A stretch of 64,000 nucleotides of DNA from Chaetomium olivaceum (lineage: Eukaryota; Ascomycota; Sordariomycetes; Sordariales; Chaetomiaceae). This document shows positions 11,803 to 23,100 of the stretch, piece after piece. Positions within the stretch are counted from its first letter, which is position 1. Every line of letters begins with the position of its first letter. The position numbers and the translations under genes were made by a program. The stretch is from the NCBI GenBank assembly GCA_039881045.1, contig JAYWVB010000026.1, positions 248,001-312,000 of the forward strand, read 5' to 3'. The notes under the pieces were generated by a model, which was not told where the DNA came from, made no database searches, and saw only the letters and a program-made list of their open reading frames with translations.

Positions 11803-13405
11803 ATGGTCTTGCTACCCGAGGTATTCAAGTTGCGCATACTCGCGCTCGTTGTTCAGACGACTAATAGCACCGGCTTCGATGCCCCGCCAAAACCCGCCCG
11901 ACAATCACCCGCCCGGCTATCACTCATCTCAAGACACCTCGCCCCCGTGTATCCGATCAATACACCCTACACCGTCGAACGCCTCCCGGACACCATTGAC
12001 ACCTCCCTACTGCCCAAAACACAGTCGCGCAACCTCTCTACATCGGCCAAGATGTCATCCCAACCCGCACACCCGACGCTCCTGATTCCAGGCCCCATCG
12101 AATTCGACGATGCGGTGCTGCAGTCCATGAGTCACTACAGGTAAGCCGCTGACGATTACACTTACCGAGCGTGTGTACTACACATCGTGTAGAGCTCAGG
12201 GGCTGACGGGACAATTCACAGCGAGAGCCATGTTGGTCCCGGCTTCGTCGCAACCTTTAGCGAAACTCTCTCGATGCTCCGCAAGCTCTTCCAAACAACG
12301 GACCCCTCGGCGCAACCCTTCGTCATCTCTGGCTCCGGTACTCTCGGCTGGGATCTCGTGGCTGCCAACCTGATCGAGTCCGGCGAGGACGTGCTCGTGC
12401 TCGGCACCGGCTACTTCAGCGACGGTTTCGCCGACTGCCTAAGGGTGTACGGTGCCAATGTCACGGAGCTCAAGGCGCCTGTCGGCACCAAGCCGCAGCT
12501 GCCCGAGATTGAGAAGGCGCTGTCGGAAAAGCGGTACAAGGCCATCACCGTCACGCACGTGGATACCTCTACTGGTGTTCTCAGCGAGCTAAAGGAGCTC
12601 TCAGCCCTCGTCCACAAGGTTTCGCCGGACACCCTCATCATCGTCGACGGCGTATGCAGTGTGGCGTGCGAGGAGATCGACTTTGATGCCTGGGGCCTGG
12701 ACGGTGTCGTCACGGCTAGTCAGAAGGCCATCGGCTGCCCAGCCGGTCTCTCCATCTCCATGTTCAGCGGCCGGGCCATGAAGGCTGTCCAAGCCCGGAA
12801 GACCCCCCCTGCCGCATACTTCGCCTCCATGAAGAACTGGACACCAAGTAAGCATCTCCGATGTTTGGCTAGAAAGGAATTATGCTAACGGACACAGTCA
12901 TGCAAAACTACGAAGCCAAGAAGCCCTCTTATTTCGCCACCCCATCTCCTCAGCTCGTTCACGCCCTGCACACAGCTCTCAGCCAAATTCTAGCGAAGCC
13001 CATTTCTGAGAGGTTTGCCGCCCACAAGGCAGGCTCCGACAGGATCAAGAAGGTCGTCACCGACCTCGGCCTCAAGCAAGTCGCCGCCAACCCCGACGAG
13101 CAGGCTCACGGCATGACGGCCATTTACCTCCCCGAGGGCGTCAAGGGCACCGACCTCCTGCCCATCCTCGGCAAGAAGGGCGTGGTGTTTGCCGGCGGCA
13201 TTCACAAGGAGATTGCTACCAAGTACATCCGGTTTGGGCACATGGGCGTCAGTCTGGTAAGTTACCTTATGCTCCTTTGTGGTCAAAACCTGGCAAGGAA
13301 TATGTGCTGACAAATCGACAGCTCGATTCGAAGCGGACGGATGTTGACCACGCTCTCAAGTCTTTGGAGGAGGGCTTGGCTGAGTGCGGATATAAGAAGC
13401 CATAG
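11803..13405 (+). CDS. agx1: Alanine-glyoxylate aminotransferase (class V, PLP-dependent)
   Basis: Four exons, 11803-12140, 12222-12847, 12898-13256 and 13322-13405. The core starts MSSQPAHPTLLIPGPIEFDD, continues with ESHVGPGFVATFSETL, and has the PLP-lysine segment TASQKAIGCPAGLS and the closing FAGGIHKEIATKYIRFGHMG. The enzyme moves the amino group of alanine to glyoxylate, giving glycine and pyruvate. The frame is open from an upstream ATG at 11803, adding 83 residues that are poor in acidic residues apart from a few and end RNLSTSAK, typical of a mitochondrial presequence cleavage site. The ATG at 12052 would give the cytosolic form; I annotate the longer one. No PTS1 is visible at the C-terminus (GYKKP). 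Confidence 0.88.
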
Positions 13406-13975
13406 AGTGTATATAATGCAACCGTAACGAGTCTAATCTGGTGTTTATAGACGATAAAGGTCTTTATAACAACTGCCTAGAACTATAACGCAACATCAGC
13501 GATGCAATTGTATATGTGATCTTTGACCAGACGGAAGCTTTTTGTTTCCATTGCCAGGGTTAGGGTGACCCTTTGCAGGCTCACAGTGGACTTGGCAAAG
13601 CGGCACAGTGGGGTCGCGCTGGAGCTTCCCAAACGCCAGCACAACAGCGTCTGCCGCTTGAAGGCGGGGTTGCAGCGACAATCGAGAGGCTGGTGGGGTT
13701 CGGCCTTTGGAGCTTTCGACCCGATCCTCAATCTCTTTTCCATGCTTCCGTCATTCCGCTCAGCCCTCTCTTTCAAGACCTTGACCGCCCTCCCGGACCC
13801 TGCGTACCTACATACTTCGCACTTTCCACAACCCCTCGCATCAGAACGTAGCTGACCTTCGTTCTGCATCGCCCCCCTCAACACCAAATCTCACCTCTTC
13901 CTGCGCATTGGTCCGCACCCGCTCGCTAGCCTTTCCCTTGGAGATTCGACCGGCTACGTAACAAGGCGTGCGACC
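13406..13975. other. Intergenic region and crm1 promoter
   Basis: 570 bp between agx1 and crm1. It includes a telobox-like AGGGTTAGGGT at 13556-13566, about 410 bp before the crm1 start codon. Confidence 0.4.
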
Positions 13976-16900
13976 ATGCCCGTCTCCATCGAGGAGCTGG
14001 ACGCCACCGTTCGCGCCTTCTATGAGGGCCGCGGCGAGCAGGTAAACATACCTTACACACGAAGACCTACTGAGGTCATTTAGCTGTTGTGCAAAATCGT
14101 GAGGCTGACCACTCGTGTCATTGAAATAGCAAAAAGCTGCCCAAGCCGCTCTGAACCAGGCACGTCCACGATCACCGACCCGCCGAGCTACCCAGCGATC
14201 TTTTGACTAACCGTTTGCTGTAGTTTAAAGAGGATCCCGATGCCTGGTTGATGGTGGATGATATCCTATCGAGGGCGACGTACGAGCAAACCAAATGTTT
14301 GTCCCACTTGGTTCGGCACTGGGGGGTATCGTGGAGTTGCTGACAATGAATTAGTTCTGGGTCTGCAAGTCCTCGATAATGTGATCACGACAAGGTGGAA
14401 GGTTCTTCCACGGGACCAGTGTCAAGGCAAGTAGCCCGCATCTTCGGCGGTGTCAAAGGGGGGTGGGTGGCTGACACGAACACAATAGGAATCCGTAACT
14501 TCGTCGTTCAGTACATCCTGCAGTGTTCCAACAGCGACGAGGCTCTCAAGACTCACCGCACCCTTCTCAACAAACTCAACCTCGTACTCGTCTCGGTCCT
14601 GAAGCAGGAATGGCCACACAACTGGCCTACGTTCATCAATGAGATCATCTCCGCCTGCCACTCGAGTCTGTCGGTATGCGAAAATAATATGATCATCCTA
14701 CGCCTCCTCTCCGAGGAGGTCTTCGACTACTCTGCCGAGCAGATGACGTCGACCAAAACCCGCAACCTCAAGACCACCATGTGCGCTGAGTTTTCCCAGA
14801 TCTTCCAGCTCTGCCAGGAGATTCTCAACAGTGCCGACCAGCCAAGTCTTATCAAGGCCACCCTGGAGACGCTCTTGCGCTTCTGCAACTGGATTCCGTT
14901 GGGATACATCTTCGAGACGCCCCTGATCGAGACGCTCCGGACGAGGTTCCTCGAGGTGCCAGAGTTCCGGAACATCACGCTGCAGTGCTTGACCGAGATC
15001 GGTGGCCTGCAAACGGGAGGCCCTGGTCAGATGAATACGTACGACGAGCAGCTAGTCAAGATGTTTACCGAGGTTTTGACATCAATTTCCAACATCATCC
15101 CACTGGACATGGACCTCAAGACGACATATCCACAAAGCAACTCCCGCGACCAGGAGTTTATCCAAAACTTGGCGCTATTTCTCTGCAACTTCTACGGCAT
15201 GCATTTGCCGGTAAGTTGTTGTGGCTCAAAACATGTGTGTTCTGACAGAAAATACTGACCCGCGGTGCAGCTCATCGAAAACCTCCCGAATCGGGACTTC
15301 CTTACCCACGGCCACTTTTACCTGATCCGGATCTCCCAGATTGACGACCGTGAAATCTTCAAGATCTGCCTCGATTACTGGCTGAAACTTGTCCAAGAGC
15401 TCTACGAGGAGATGCAGTCGCTCCCCATTTCCGACATGACCTCGATGTCTCTCGGCGTCATGGGCGGCGGCGGCGCACCAAACCCGGCTCTGCTCACCAA
15501 CTACCCGCTCCGCAAGCACAAGTATAACGAAGTGCTGTCGAACCTACGGGTGGTCATGATTGAGAAGATGGTCAGGCCGGAGGAAGTTCTGATCGTGGAG
15601 AACGACGAGGGCGAGATTGTCCGTGAATTCGTCAAGGAGACGGACACGGTTCAGCTTTACAAGACAATTCGGGAGTGCCTGGTCTACCTCACCCATCTGA
15701 ATGTTATCGACACGGAGCAAATCATGACGGAGAAGCTCGCACGGCAGGTAGACGGGTCCGAATGGTCGTGGCACAACTGCAACGTTCTCTGCTGGGCCAT
15801 CGGTTCGATTTCTCTGGCCATGAACGAGGAGACGGAGAAGCGGTTCCTCGTCACCGTAATCAAGGATTTGCTCGGACTTACCGAGATGAAGCGCGGCAAG
15901 GACAACAAGGCCGTCGTGGCCAGCAACATTATGTATATTGTGGGGCAATACCCGCGTTTCCTCAAGGCGCATTGGAAGTTCTTGAAGACGGTTGTCAACA
16001 AGCTCTTTGAGTTTATGCACGAGTCTCACGAAGGCGAGTCAAGACTGGTTGCTTAAGAAACTCCACCTTGCTAACCCTCACTAGGCGTCCAGGACATGGC
16101 CTGCGATACTTTCATTAAGATTGCCAAGCAGTGCAGGCGTCACTTCGTTGCGCTCCAACCTAGTGAGAACGAGCCGTTCATCGAGGAGATTATCCGCAAT
16201 CTTGGTAAGATCACTTGCGATTTGACTCCTCAACAAGTTCACACGTTCTACGAGGCCTGTGGTTACATGGTGGCGGCCCAGGGGAATAGAAATCAACAGG
16301 AGCGCCTACTGTCCGAGCTGATGGCCATCCCGAACGCCGCCTGGGACGAGATCATCAAGCAGGCGACCATGAACCCGGCCATCCTGCAGGACGCCGATAC
16401 TATCAAGATTATTGGCAACATCATGAAGACCAATGTGTCGGCTTGCTCGTCTATCGGACCCTACTTCTTCCCCCAGATCGGCCGCCTGTACAACGACATG
16501 CTGCAGATGTATGCGGCGACCAGTCAGCTTATCTCTGAGGCGGTTGCCCGTGAAGGTTTGTAATTATCCTGCTTACGTATTTTGGGTACATGGAGAGGCT
16601 TACTGTTTCTAGGCGAAATTGCGACCAAGATGCCCAAAGTCCGCGGTTTGCGGACCATCAAGAAGGAGATCTTGAAGCTTATTGAGACCTTCGTCGACAA
16701 GGCGGAGGATCTGCAAGCTGTCAGGACCCAGATGGTTCCCCAGCTTCTCGACTCCGTGTTGGTTGATTACAGCCGCAATGCCGCTGGTGCTCGCGATGCC
16801 GAGGTCTTGAAGGCCATGACCGCCATGATCACCAAACTTTCGGGCCTTATGGAGGACCAAGTACCCGTGATTATGGAGAACGTCTTCGAGTGCACCCTGG

Positions 16901-17764
16901 ACATGATCAACAAGGATTTCTCCGAATTCCCCGAGCATCGTGTCGAGTTCTTCAACCTTCTCCGGGCCATCAACCTTCACTGCTTCCCTGGTATGTTGTT
17001 TAATCTTCTCTTCGGTTGGATCGAACTAACAATTTTGCAGCCCTCCTGAAGCTTGACAACAGGCAGTTCAAGTTTGTGATCGATTCTTGCCTATGGGCGA
17101 GCAAGCACGACAACCGCGACGTCGAGACCGCCGGGCTGAACATGTGCCTGGAGTTGATCAACAACATTGCGGAGAAGACGGACGTGCAGACTTCGAATGC
17201 GTTCTTTAACCAATTCTTCATCACGATCCTGCAGGATGTCTTCTTTGTCCTGACAGACCAGGATCACAAGGCCGGCTTCAAGACGCAGTCAATGCTACTG
17301 ATGCGGCTATTCTACTTCATCTCCCCCGCCGACGCGACGCAGCCAAAGATCCAGGGACCCATCTACCAGCCCGACCAGGCACAACCCGGCACGAGCAACC
17401 GCGAGTTCTTGGGCAACTTTGTTAGCACCTTGTTGCAGAACGCGTTTGGCAACCTCACTCCGTAAGTTTTGTTTCCCGTCACCGCCGGCCTTACGGGGCA
17501 GCAGTGAACTAACTATTCTTCTTCAGGGCCCAAATCACGGCCTTTGCCGAGAGCCTCTTCACCCTCAACACGCAGTACGACAAGTTCCGCCTCACGTTAC
17601 GCGACTTCCTCATCGCCCTCCGTGAGTTTGCCGGCGATAACGCGGAGTTGTACCAGGTCGAGAAGGAGCAGCAGGAGCGCGACGCCACGGCGGCCGACCG
17701 CGAGCGCCGGTCTAAGGTCGGCGGCCTGCTTAAGCCGTCAGAGCTGGAGGAGGATGAGCTGTGA
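13976..17764 (+). CDS. crm1: Exportin-1 (CRM1), nuclear export receptor
   Basis: Ten exons: 13976-14041, 14130-14159, 14224-14296, 14355-14426, 14489-15210, 15271-16033, 16085-16555, 16613-16990, 17041-17461 and 17527-17764. They sum to 1,077 residues, the normal CRM1 length, with no frame break. Recognisable blocks run from MPVSIEELDATVRAFYEGRG through KQEWPHNWPTFINEI, FCNWIPLGYIFETPL, DMACDTFIKIAKQCRRHFV, FECTLDMINKDF and the end GGLLKPSELEEDEL. CRM1 is a HEAT-repeat karyopherin that exports leucine-rich NES cargo with RanGTP. The residue equivalent to the leptomycin B-reactive cysteine is Thr525 (DLLGLTEMKRGKDNK). Introns 2, 4 and 6 (starting 14160, 14427 and 16034) are GC-AG, each preceded by AG. 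Exon 2 is only 30 bp. Confidence 0.96.
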
Positions 17765-19128
17765 CTACAGGGTGAAGAGCTCAGGACGGAGTTTGCGCCC
17801 TCCCATGATGGAGTGAGGGGAGCAACTGAAGGTGGTGGTGGTGAGGGTAGTGGTGACGGTTGGGAGTTTTACGGCCTGTGACATCTCCTTCTAGTCTCGG
17901 TGGCTCCGGCTTTGTTAAAAGGGGGCTTGATACTCAAGATCAGCTCAGGTCCCGGGCCGCGCGGCCTGTGGGAGGAACGATGTGTTTTTCTTTTATTCTA
18001 GGGTGTTTATCTTGCGGACCCTTTGTAGTGATACCAATAGAAGAGGGTATGATCTCTGTATCTCTCTTACTCTTGGTTTGTGTGTCTAGGTTGTGTCTTT
18101 GCTCTAATCTAATTATATTCGTAGCTTTTGGGATTTCAGTTGCAGGATATGAGGTTGTACGAAATGTAGAATAAGTATACCAGATCCATTACCTCCATGG
18201 TGTGTGGTTACCGCACAGTGCATGGTGGGGCGAGATACACAGTGCCTACTGGGCAGGGGACCTCCTCATTAGCGTTAACGTCAACAGCGCAAGGCTTCCC
18301 GCATCTGTCCTCCCCTAGCTGCAGGCGCTGAAGATTGTTGCTGCACCCCACAAAAGCGAAGCAGTCAAACGGGGTCACCATGCCGAGTGCCCGGTGCAGT
18401 TGGGCCTCTCGTATTTGGTCTCCCTGTTACGAAATACCCAGCTCCCGATTTTGGGTTTTCGTTCCTGCAGGTCGTCAAAGCATGACTGCCACGGTTTCAG
18501 GTTGCTTGTGTTTCATTGTTTGAGTGCCGGCATTGGCATTGGATCTGGATCCGCCGTGTCCGGCGACTGAGCTCGATGAATGGTTCGAAGGGGTCAGGTC
18601 CCAAGCAAAGATCGCCCGAGGTCCCAGTCGCCAACTCACAACTTTCAGCCGCCTGCTGACTCTCGGTCTTGGTCTTCAGCCCTTTGTTGATTTAACTTTG
18701 CGAGACTTGCCTTGCTGCCTTGTTCCTTGGCCCGACGGAGACGGCATCGGGGAGTTTGGCATTGTTTTTTTGTTCCGTCCCGTCTATCGACGTCAACTCC
18801 GACGTCAACATTCGCGCCATCGGTTACCGAACCCCTGCTGAGTTACATCTCAGGTAGTAAGGGGTTGACTGGGTTTGAAGGTCGCGTGTGTTTAGTTATT
18901 TAGCTTGCGCTGCATCATTTCTCTCCCTACCTTGCAACGCTTCTCACCTGGAACCCAGACATCTATCTGCACTGAAAAGAGCCACTTTATGAGTTCCAAC
19001 CCGTCAATTCGAAACTGTCTTGACTGGACAGCCACATTCCAGTCGGCAGAAACACCCGGAACTGAGGGGTCTCAGATGAAAGACGCCATCTCCACATTCC
19101 AAACAACGGAAGAGCAAGAGCATCGATC
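17765..19128. other. Intergenic region between crm1 and the HECT ligase
   Basis: About 1.36 kb with no supported gene. It probably holds the crm1 3' UTR and the HECT-ligase promoter and leader. Confidence 0.4.
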
Positions 19129-22100
19129 ATGGCTCCGTGGCCTGGGGGAGGAGGAGGAGGAGGCGGTGGAGGAGGCGGTGGCGGCTCGCATCGCCCGGCG
19201 GAACCCACACCACCCACACCCGCGCCGGGCCGAGACCAGCACTTGACGCCTCACCACGGGCGTGACAGACCCACCGTCGGGCGATACAGAAGTGCTTCCC
19301 GGGTCTCGGAAATCGATGTCTGGGATAACATGCAGAACCACCATCTCCAGAACGATTCTAGTTCGGACGAGGATCTCCACCGGCGGCCCCGCCATACCCG
19401 CTCCGTGAGCCACCCGTTCCCGTCGCTGTTCTCGGGCAGGAAGAAGAAGCAGCGATCCGCTACCATGGCCGGCGCCGACGAATCTAGTTCTGATTCTACC
19501 GGCGAGGGGCTCGGCATCAAGGGGAACAACCCCCCGCCGACGCGTGGGCATCGGAATGGTTCTTCGGCGATGGGCAGCAGGGACTTTGCGACGGGCCGCT
19601 GTATGACGTGCGGGTCGTTGGTGCGCTGGCCGAGGGAGTTGCAGATGTTCAGATGCACGATCTGCCTGACTATCAATGATGTGTCACCCGTGGACCGTGA
19701 TGCTAGGAGGGAGGATGCCCAGGAGGTGGCAGTGACGTTCGAGGACCAGCCAGTATCAAGAGGTATGAGAGCCGCTCATGCAACTAGAACTGTTAATTGA
19801 GGGCTGATTTGCGATGCAGACAAAACAATATCTCTCGGCTACACCAAGGCTCTGATCGACCAATGCCTTCGTGCATTTCTAACCTCCACGTTGAAGAAAC
19901 AGACTGGTGGCACCGCCTCCGATAGGGAATCTCCAGTCAAGCCGTCATTTCTCTCACCTGATTATGTTAGGGTGCTCACGCCGTCAACAGCGGCTCCTCC
20001 GACCTTGCGGCCCAAGAGCTCTCTGAATTTTGAGCCCCGACGAGCTCCTGGCCCACCCAGAAGCCCAGCTCTGCACCGCCGCGCTCCTAGCTGGGCCGGC
20101 ACCACGTCAAAGATGTATTCCACGTCTCCAGAAAAGCGGCCACCCCTCGGTGAGACGATGCCACAAGGACCTGGGGCCCGCCCGCGTCATCCGCCCCCAA
20201 GCCCGGGGGATGAAGTTAGGAGGATATTTAAGCCGCTCGAAGACTACATTGTCCAGTGCTTCACCACATTTCAGTGTCTGAACACATCTTTCCTGATCCC
20301 CCGAATACTACCCCATGGCAGCCACGGAGTCGAAACCAGGCTGCGCCGCCCTTCCGAGCAAACTGGTGTTCGCCGTGAAAGTCGGAGCACCAGCTACCCC
20401 GTTCCAGACCTGGACCCCAAGCTCTTGCTCCTGGGTGATTTTGCTGAGAACGGGACATGGTGGACGGGGCACGAGGAAGCCCCGGTGAGGACACCGTCCG
20501 GCAGAAGCCCAAGTGGCCCCTCCATTGTCAGCCCGAGGAATCCGTACATTGACTGGGCGGCGCTGGAGGAGTGGTACAAGACTGCCATCGAACCGGCACG
20601 GGCCTGGTCAGCCGTCTATGAGAGTCTGGTGGCCGAAGACCCAGCCCTTGTCGTGTCTCCTGCCGCGCTACAGGACATCGAGAAACAGGTTCTCGTCGGA
20701 CAAGAACGTGCCCACATGGCGCTTCTAAAAGCCTCCGAAAACATTCTCAGACGCCCCGGGCGGCCACTTACCGCACCCCAGGATCTCCGTTTCCTACATC
20801 ATCACCGCGAACCCCCTTCTACACGCATCATACAAGCCTTATGCTGGTAAATACCAGCCCACGAGCCCCCTCCCGACGCCGAGCAGCGCTTCTCCCCGGG
20901 GTTCGGGGCCCGCGTCGGGCCGACATTCAGTCATCATCAAACGCATCGTGGGGCTCATGTCCAACACACCCACCGAGTGCCACAACCATCTCGTGGCCTG
21001 GTTCGCGAGGTATTCTGAGCCGTCGTTCGTGCAGACAAAGGAACTGATCTCTGGCTTCCTCGCTTACCGTCTAATCCGGCAAAACGAGAAGAAGTACGAG
21101 AACCAAGTTGACTACATGGGCGGCTTGATCCCCAACATGGGACCCAGCCACTCCCCGGCCGCGCTCCACGCAGCGCTGGGACACTCACAGCGAGCCAAGA
21201 AGCAACAAGAAAAGAAGAAGCAGGTTGTCTACCAGGAGGATTGGCAGATCAAAGCGGCCGCGCAGGTGCTCGGCTTCCTGTTCGCCGCCAACAACATGGG
21301 CCACGCCCACCGCGGGCTGGCCAACAACCGCCCGGACAGTCCCGAAAACAGGCACCGCGAGCTTGTCCACGCGCCCGGCCAGATCCTCGCCACGAGCGAC
21401 TTCTACATGACGCTGCTCGACGACGCGGACCTGGTGGCCGAGTTCGAAGCGTGGGAGCGCAGGCAGGGCCGCTTTTCGTTTTGTCAGCACCCGTTCCTCT
21501 TGAGTATTGGGGCTAAGATCCAGATTTTGGAGCATGATGCTAGGCGGCAGATGTCGAATAAGGCCAGGGATGCCTTTTTTGATAGTATCCTGACCAATAG
21601 GGTGGTGCAGCAGTTTTTTGTCTTGAATATCCGTCGTGAGTGTTTGGTGGATGATAGCTTGAAGGCCGTCAGCAAGGTGATTGGGAGTGGCGGGGAGGAT
21701 ATCAAGAAGAAGCTCAAGATTATCTTCAAGGGCGAAGAGGGCGTCGACGCTGGGGGGTTGCGGAAGGAATGGTTTCTGCTGCTCGTCCGGGAGCTGTTCA
21801 ACCCCGACCACGGTACGTCCCCATCCTCTCTCTCGACTTACACACCACCACCCACCTACTCAATAATCCACTAACTCACCTACTCACTTACCTAGGCATG
21901 TTCCTCTACGACGAAGACTCGCACTACTGCTACTTCAACCCCAACTCCCTCGAACCCTCCGAACAATTCTTCCTCGTCGGCGTCGTCCTCGGCCTCGCCA
22001 TCTACAACTCCACCATCCTCGACGTCGCCCTCCCGCCCTTCGCCTTCCGCAAACTCCTCGCCGCCGCCCCACTCCTCCACCCTGCCACCCCCTCCCCAAC

Positions 22101-23100
22101 CGGCACCCACCACCACCACCACCATCACCATCACCAACCCCCGCGCCCCCCGATGACCTACACCCTCGACGACCTCGCCGAGTACCGCCCCAGCCTGGCC
22201 CGCGGCCTGCGCCAGCTGCTCGATTTCGAGGGGGACGTGGAGGAGGCGTTTGGGCTGGTGTTTGCGGTGGATGCCGCGCGCTACGGTGCTGTCGACCGCG
22301 CCCCGCTGTGTCCGGGCGGGGATCGCCGCGCCGTCACGAATGCGAACCGCCGCGAGTATGTCGACGCCTATGTGCGCCATGCGCTGGATGGGTCGGTGGC
22401 GAGGCAGTTTGAGCCGTTTAAGAGGGGGTTTTATACTGTTTGTGGGAATGGCGGTGGTGGTGGTGGTGGTATTGGTATTGGGGGTGGTAGTGTTGGTGTT
22501 GGTGGTGGTGGTGGTGGTGGTAGTGGTGCGGGAGGGGGGTTGGGAGGGGGTGTGGGAGGGGGTGGTGGTGCGCTGTCGCTTTTTCGTCCCGAGGAGATCG
22601 AGTTGCTGGTAAGAGGGTCGGCAGGGGTGTCGGATAGTGCCCCGCTGGATGTCGCTGCGCTGCGGGCCGTTGCCGTGTATGATGGCTGGCGGCGGAAGGG
22701 GGCGGGCAACAATAACACCAATACCAACACCAGCACCAACCTCAACACCACCGAACAACAAGGCGAGAACGACGACGACGACGCCGACGCCGAGCAAGAA
22801 GAAGAGGAGGAGGAGGAACCCACAATCCGCTGGTTCTGGGAGTCCTTCTCCACCGCCCCGCCGCGCGATCAGCGCCGCCTGCTAGCCTTCATCACAGGCA
22901 GCGACCGGCTCCCCGCGCTGGGGGCCGCGTCGCTGGCCATACGTGTCGCGTGTCTCGGAGACGAGTGCGGGCGGTTCCCCACGGCGCGCACCTGCTTCAA
23001 CTCGGTCGGGCTGTGGCGCGCGACGGATCATGATCGGGACAGGTTTGTGGGCGTGTTGTGGAGGGCGGTGTGGGAGAGTGAAGGGTTTGGGTTGAAATAA
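19129..23100 (+). CDS. hul4: HECT-type E3 ubiquitin ligase, Hul4-like, with one frame break
   Basis: Three exons, 19129-19762, 19820-21812 and 21896-23100, about 1,277 residues. The N-terminus has a glycine run and then a zinc-ribbon-like C-x2-C pair (CMTCGSLVRWPRELQMFRCTIC), typical of fungal Hul4 proteins. The HECT domain includes KIIFKGEEGVDAGGLRKEWF, PNSLEPSEQFFLVGVVLGLA and the catalytic cysteine in FPTARTCFNSVGLW (codon 22993), ending ESEGFGLK. It transfers ubiquitin through a cysteine thioester. Inside the HECT domain are unusual low-complexity inserts: a His run, a long Gly-rich stretch and an Asn/Thr then acidic stretch. A frame break near 20791-20799 (RF-YIITANPLL) separates two parts that belong together. 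Confidence 0.9.
19141..19185 (+). repeat. GGN microsatellite encoding N-terminal poly-Gly
   Basis: A GGN-type trinucleotide run directly after the start codon region encodes 14 consecutive glycines. Confidence 0.7.
22105..22137 (+). repeat. CAY microsatellite encoding poly-His in the HECT domain
   Basis: CAC/CAT triplets encode nine consecutive histidines within the HECT N-lobe. Neither flanking conserved segment needs them. Confidence 0.7.
22447..22575 (+). repeat. GGT microsatellite encoding a Gly-rich insert in the HECT domain
   Basis: More than 40 mostly glycine codons sit between FYTVCG and ALSLFRPEEIELL, two motifs that are close together in other Hul4-type ligases as I know the family. 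Confidence 0.75.
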
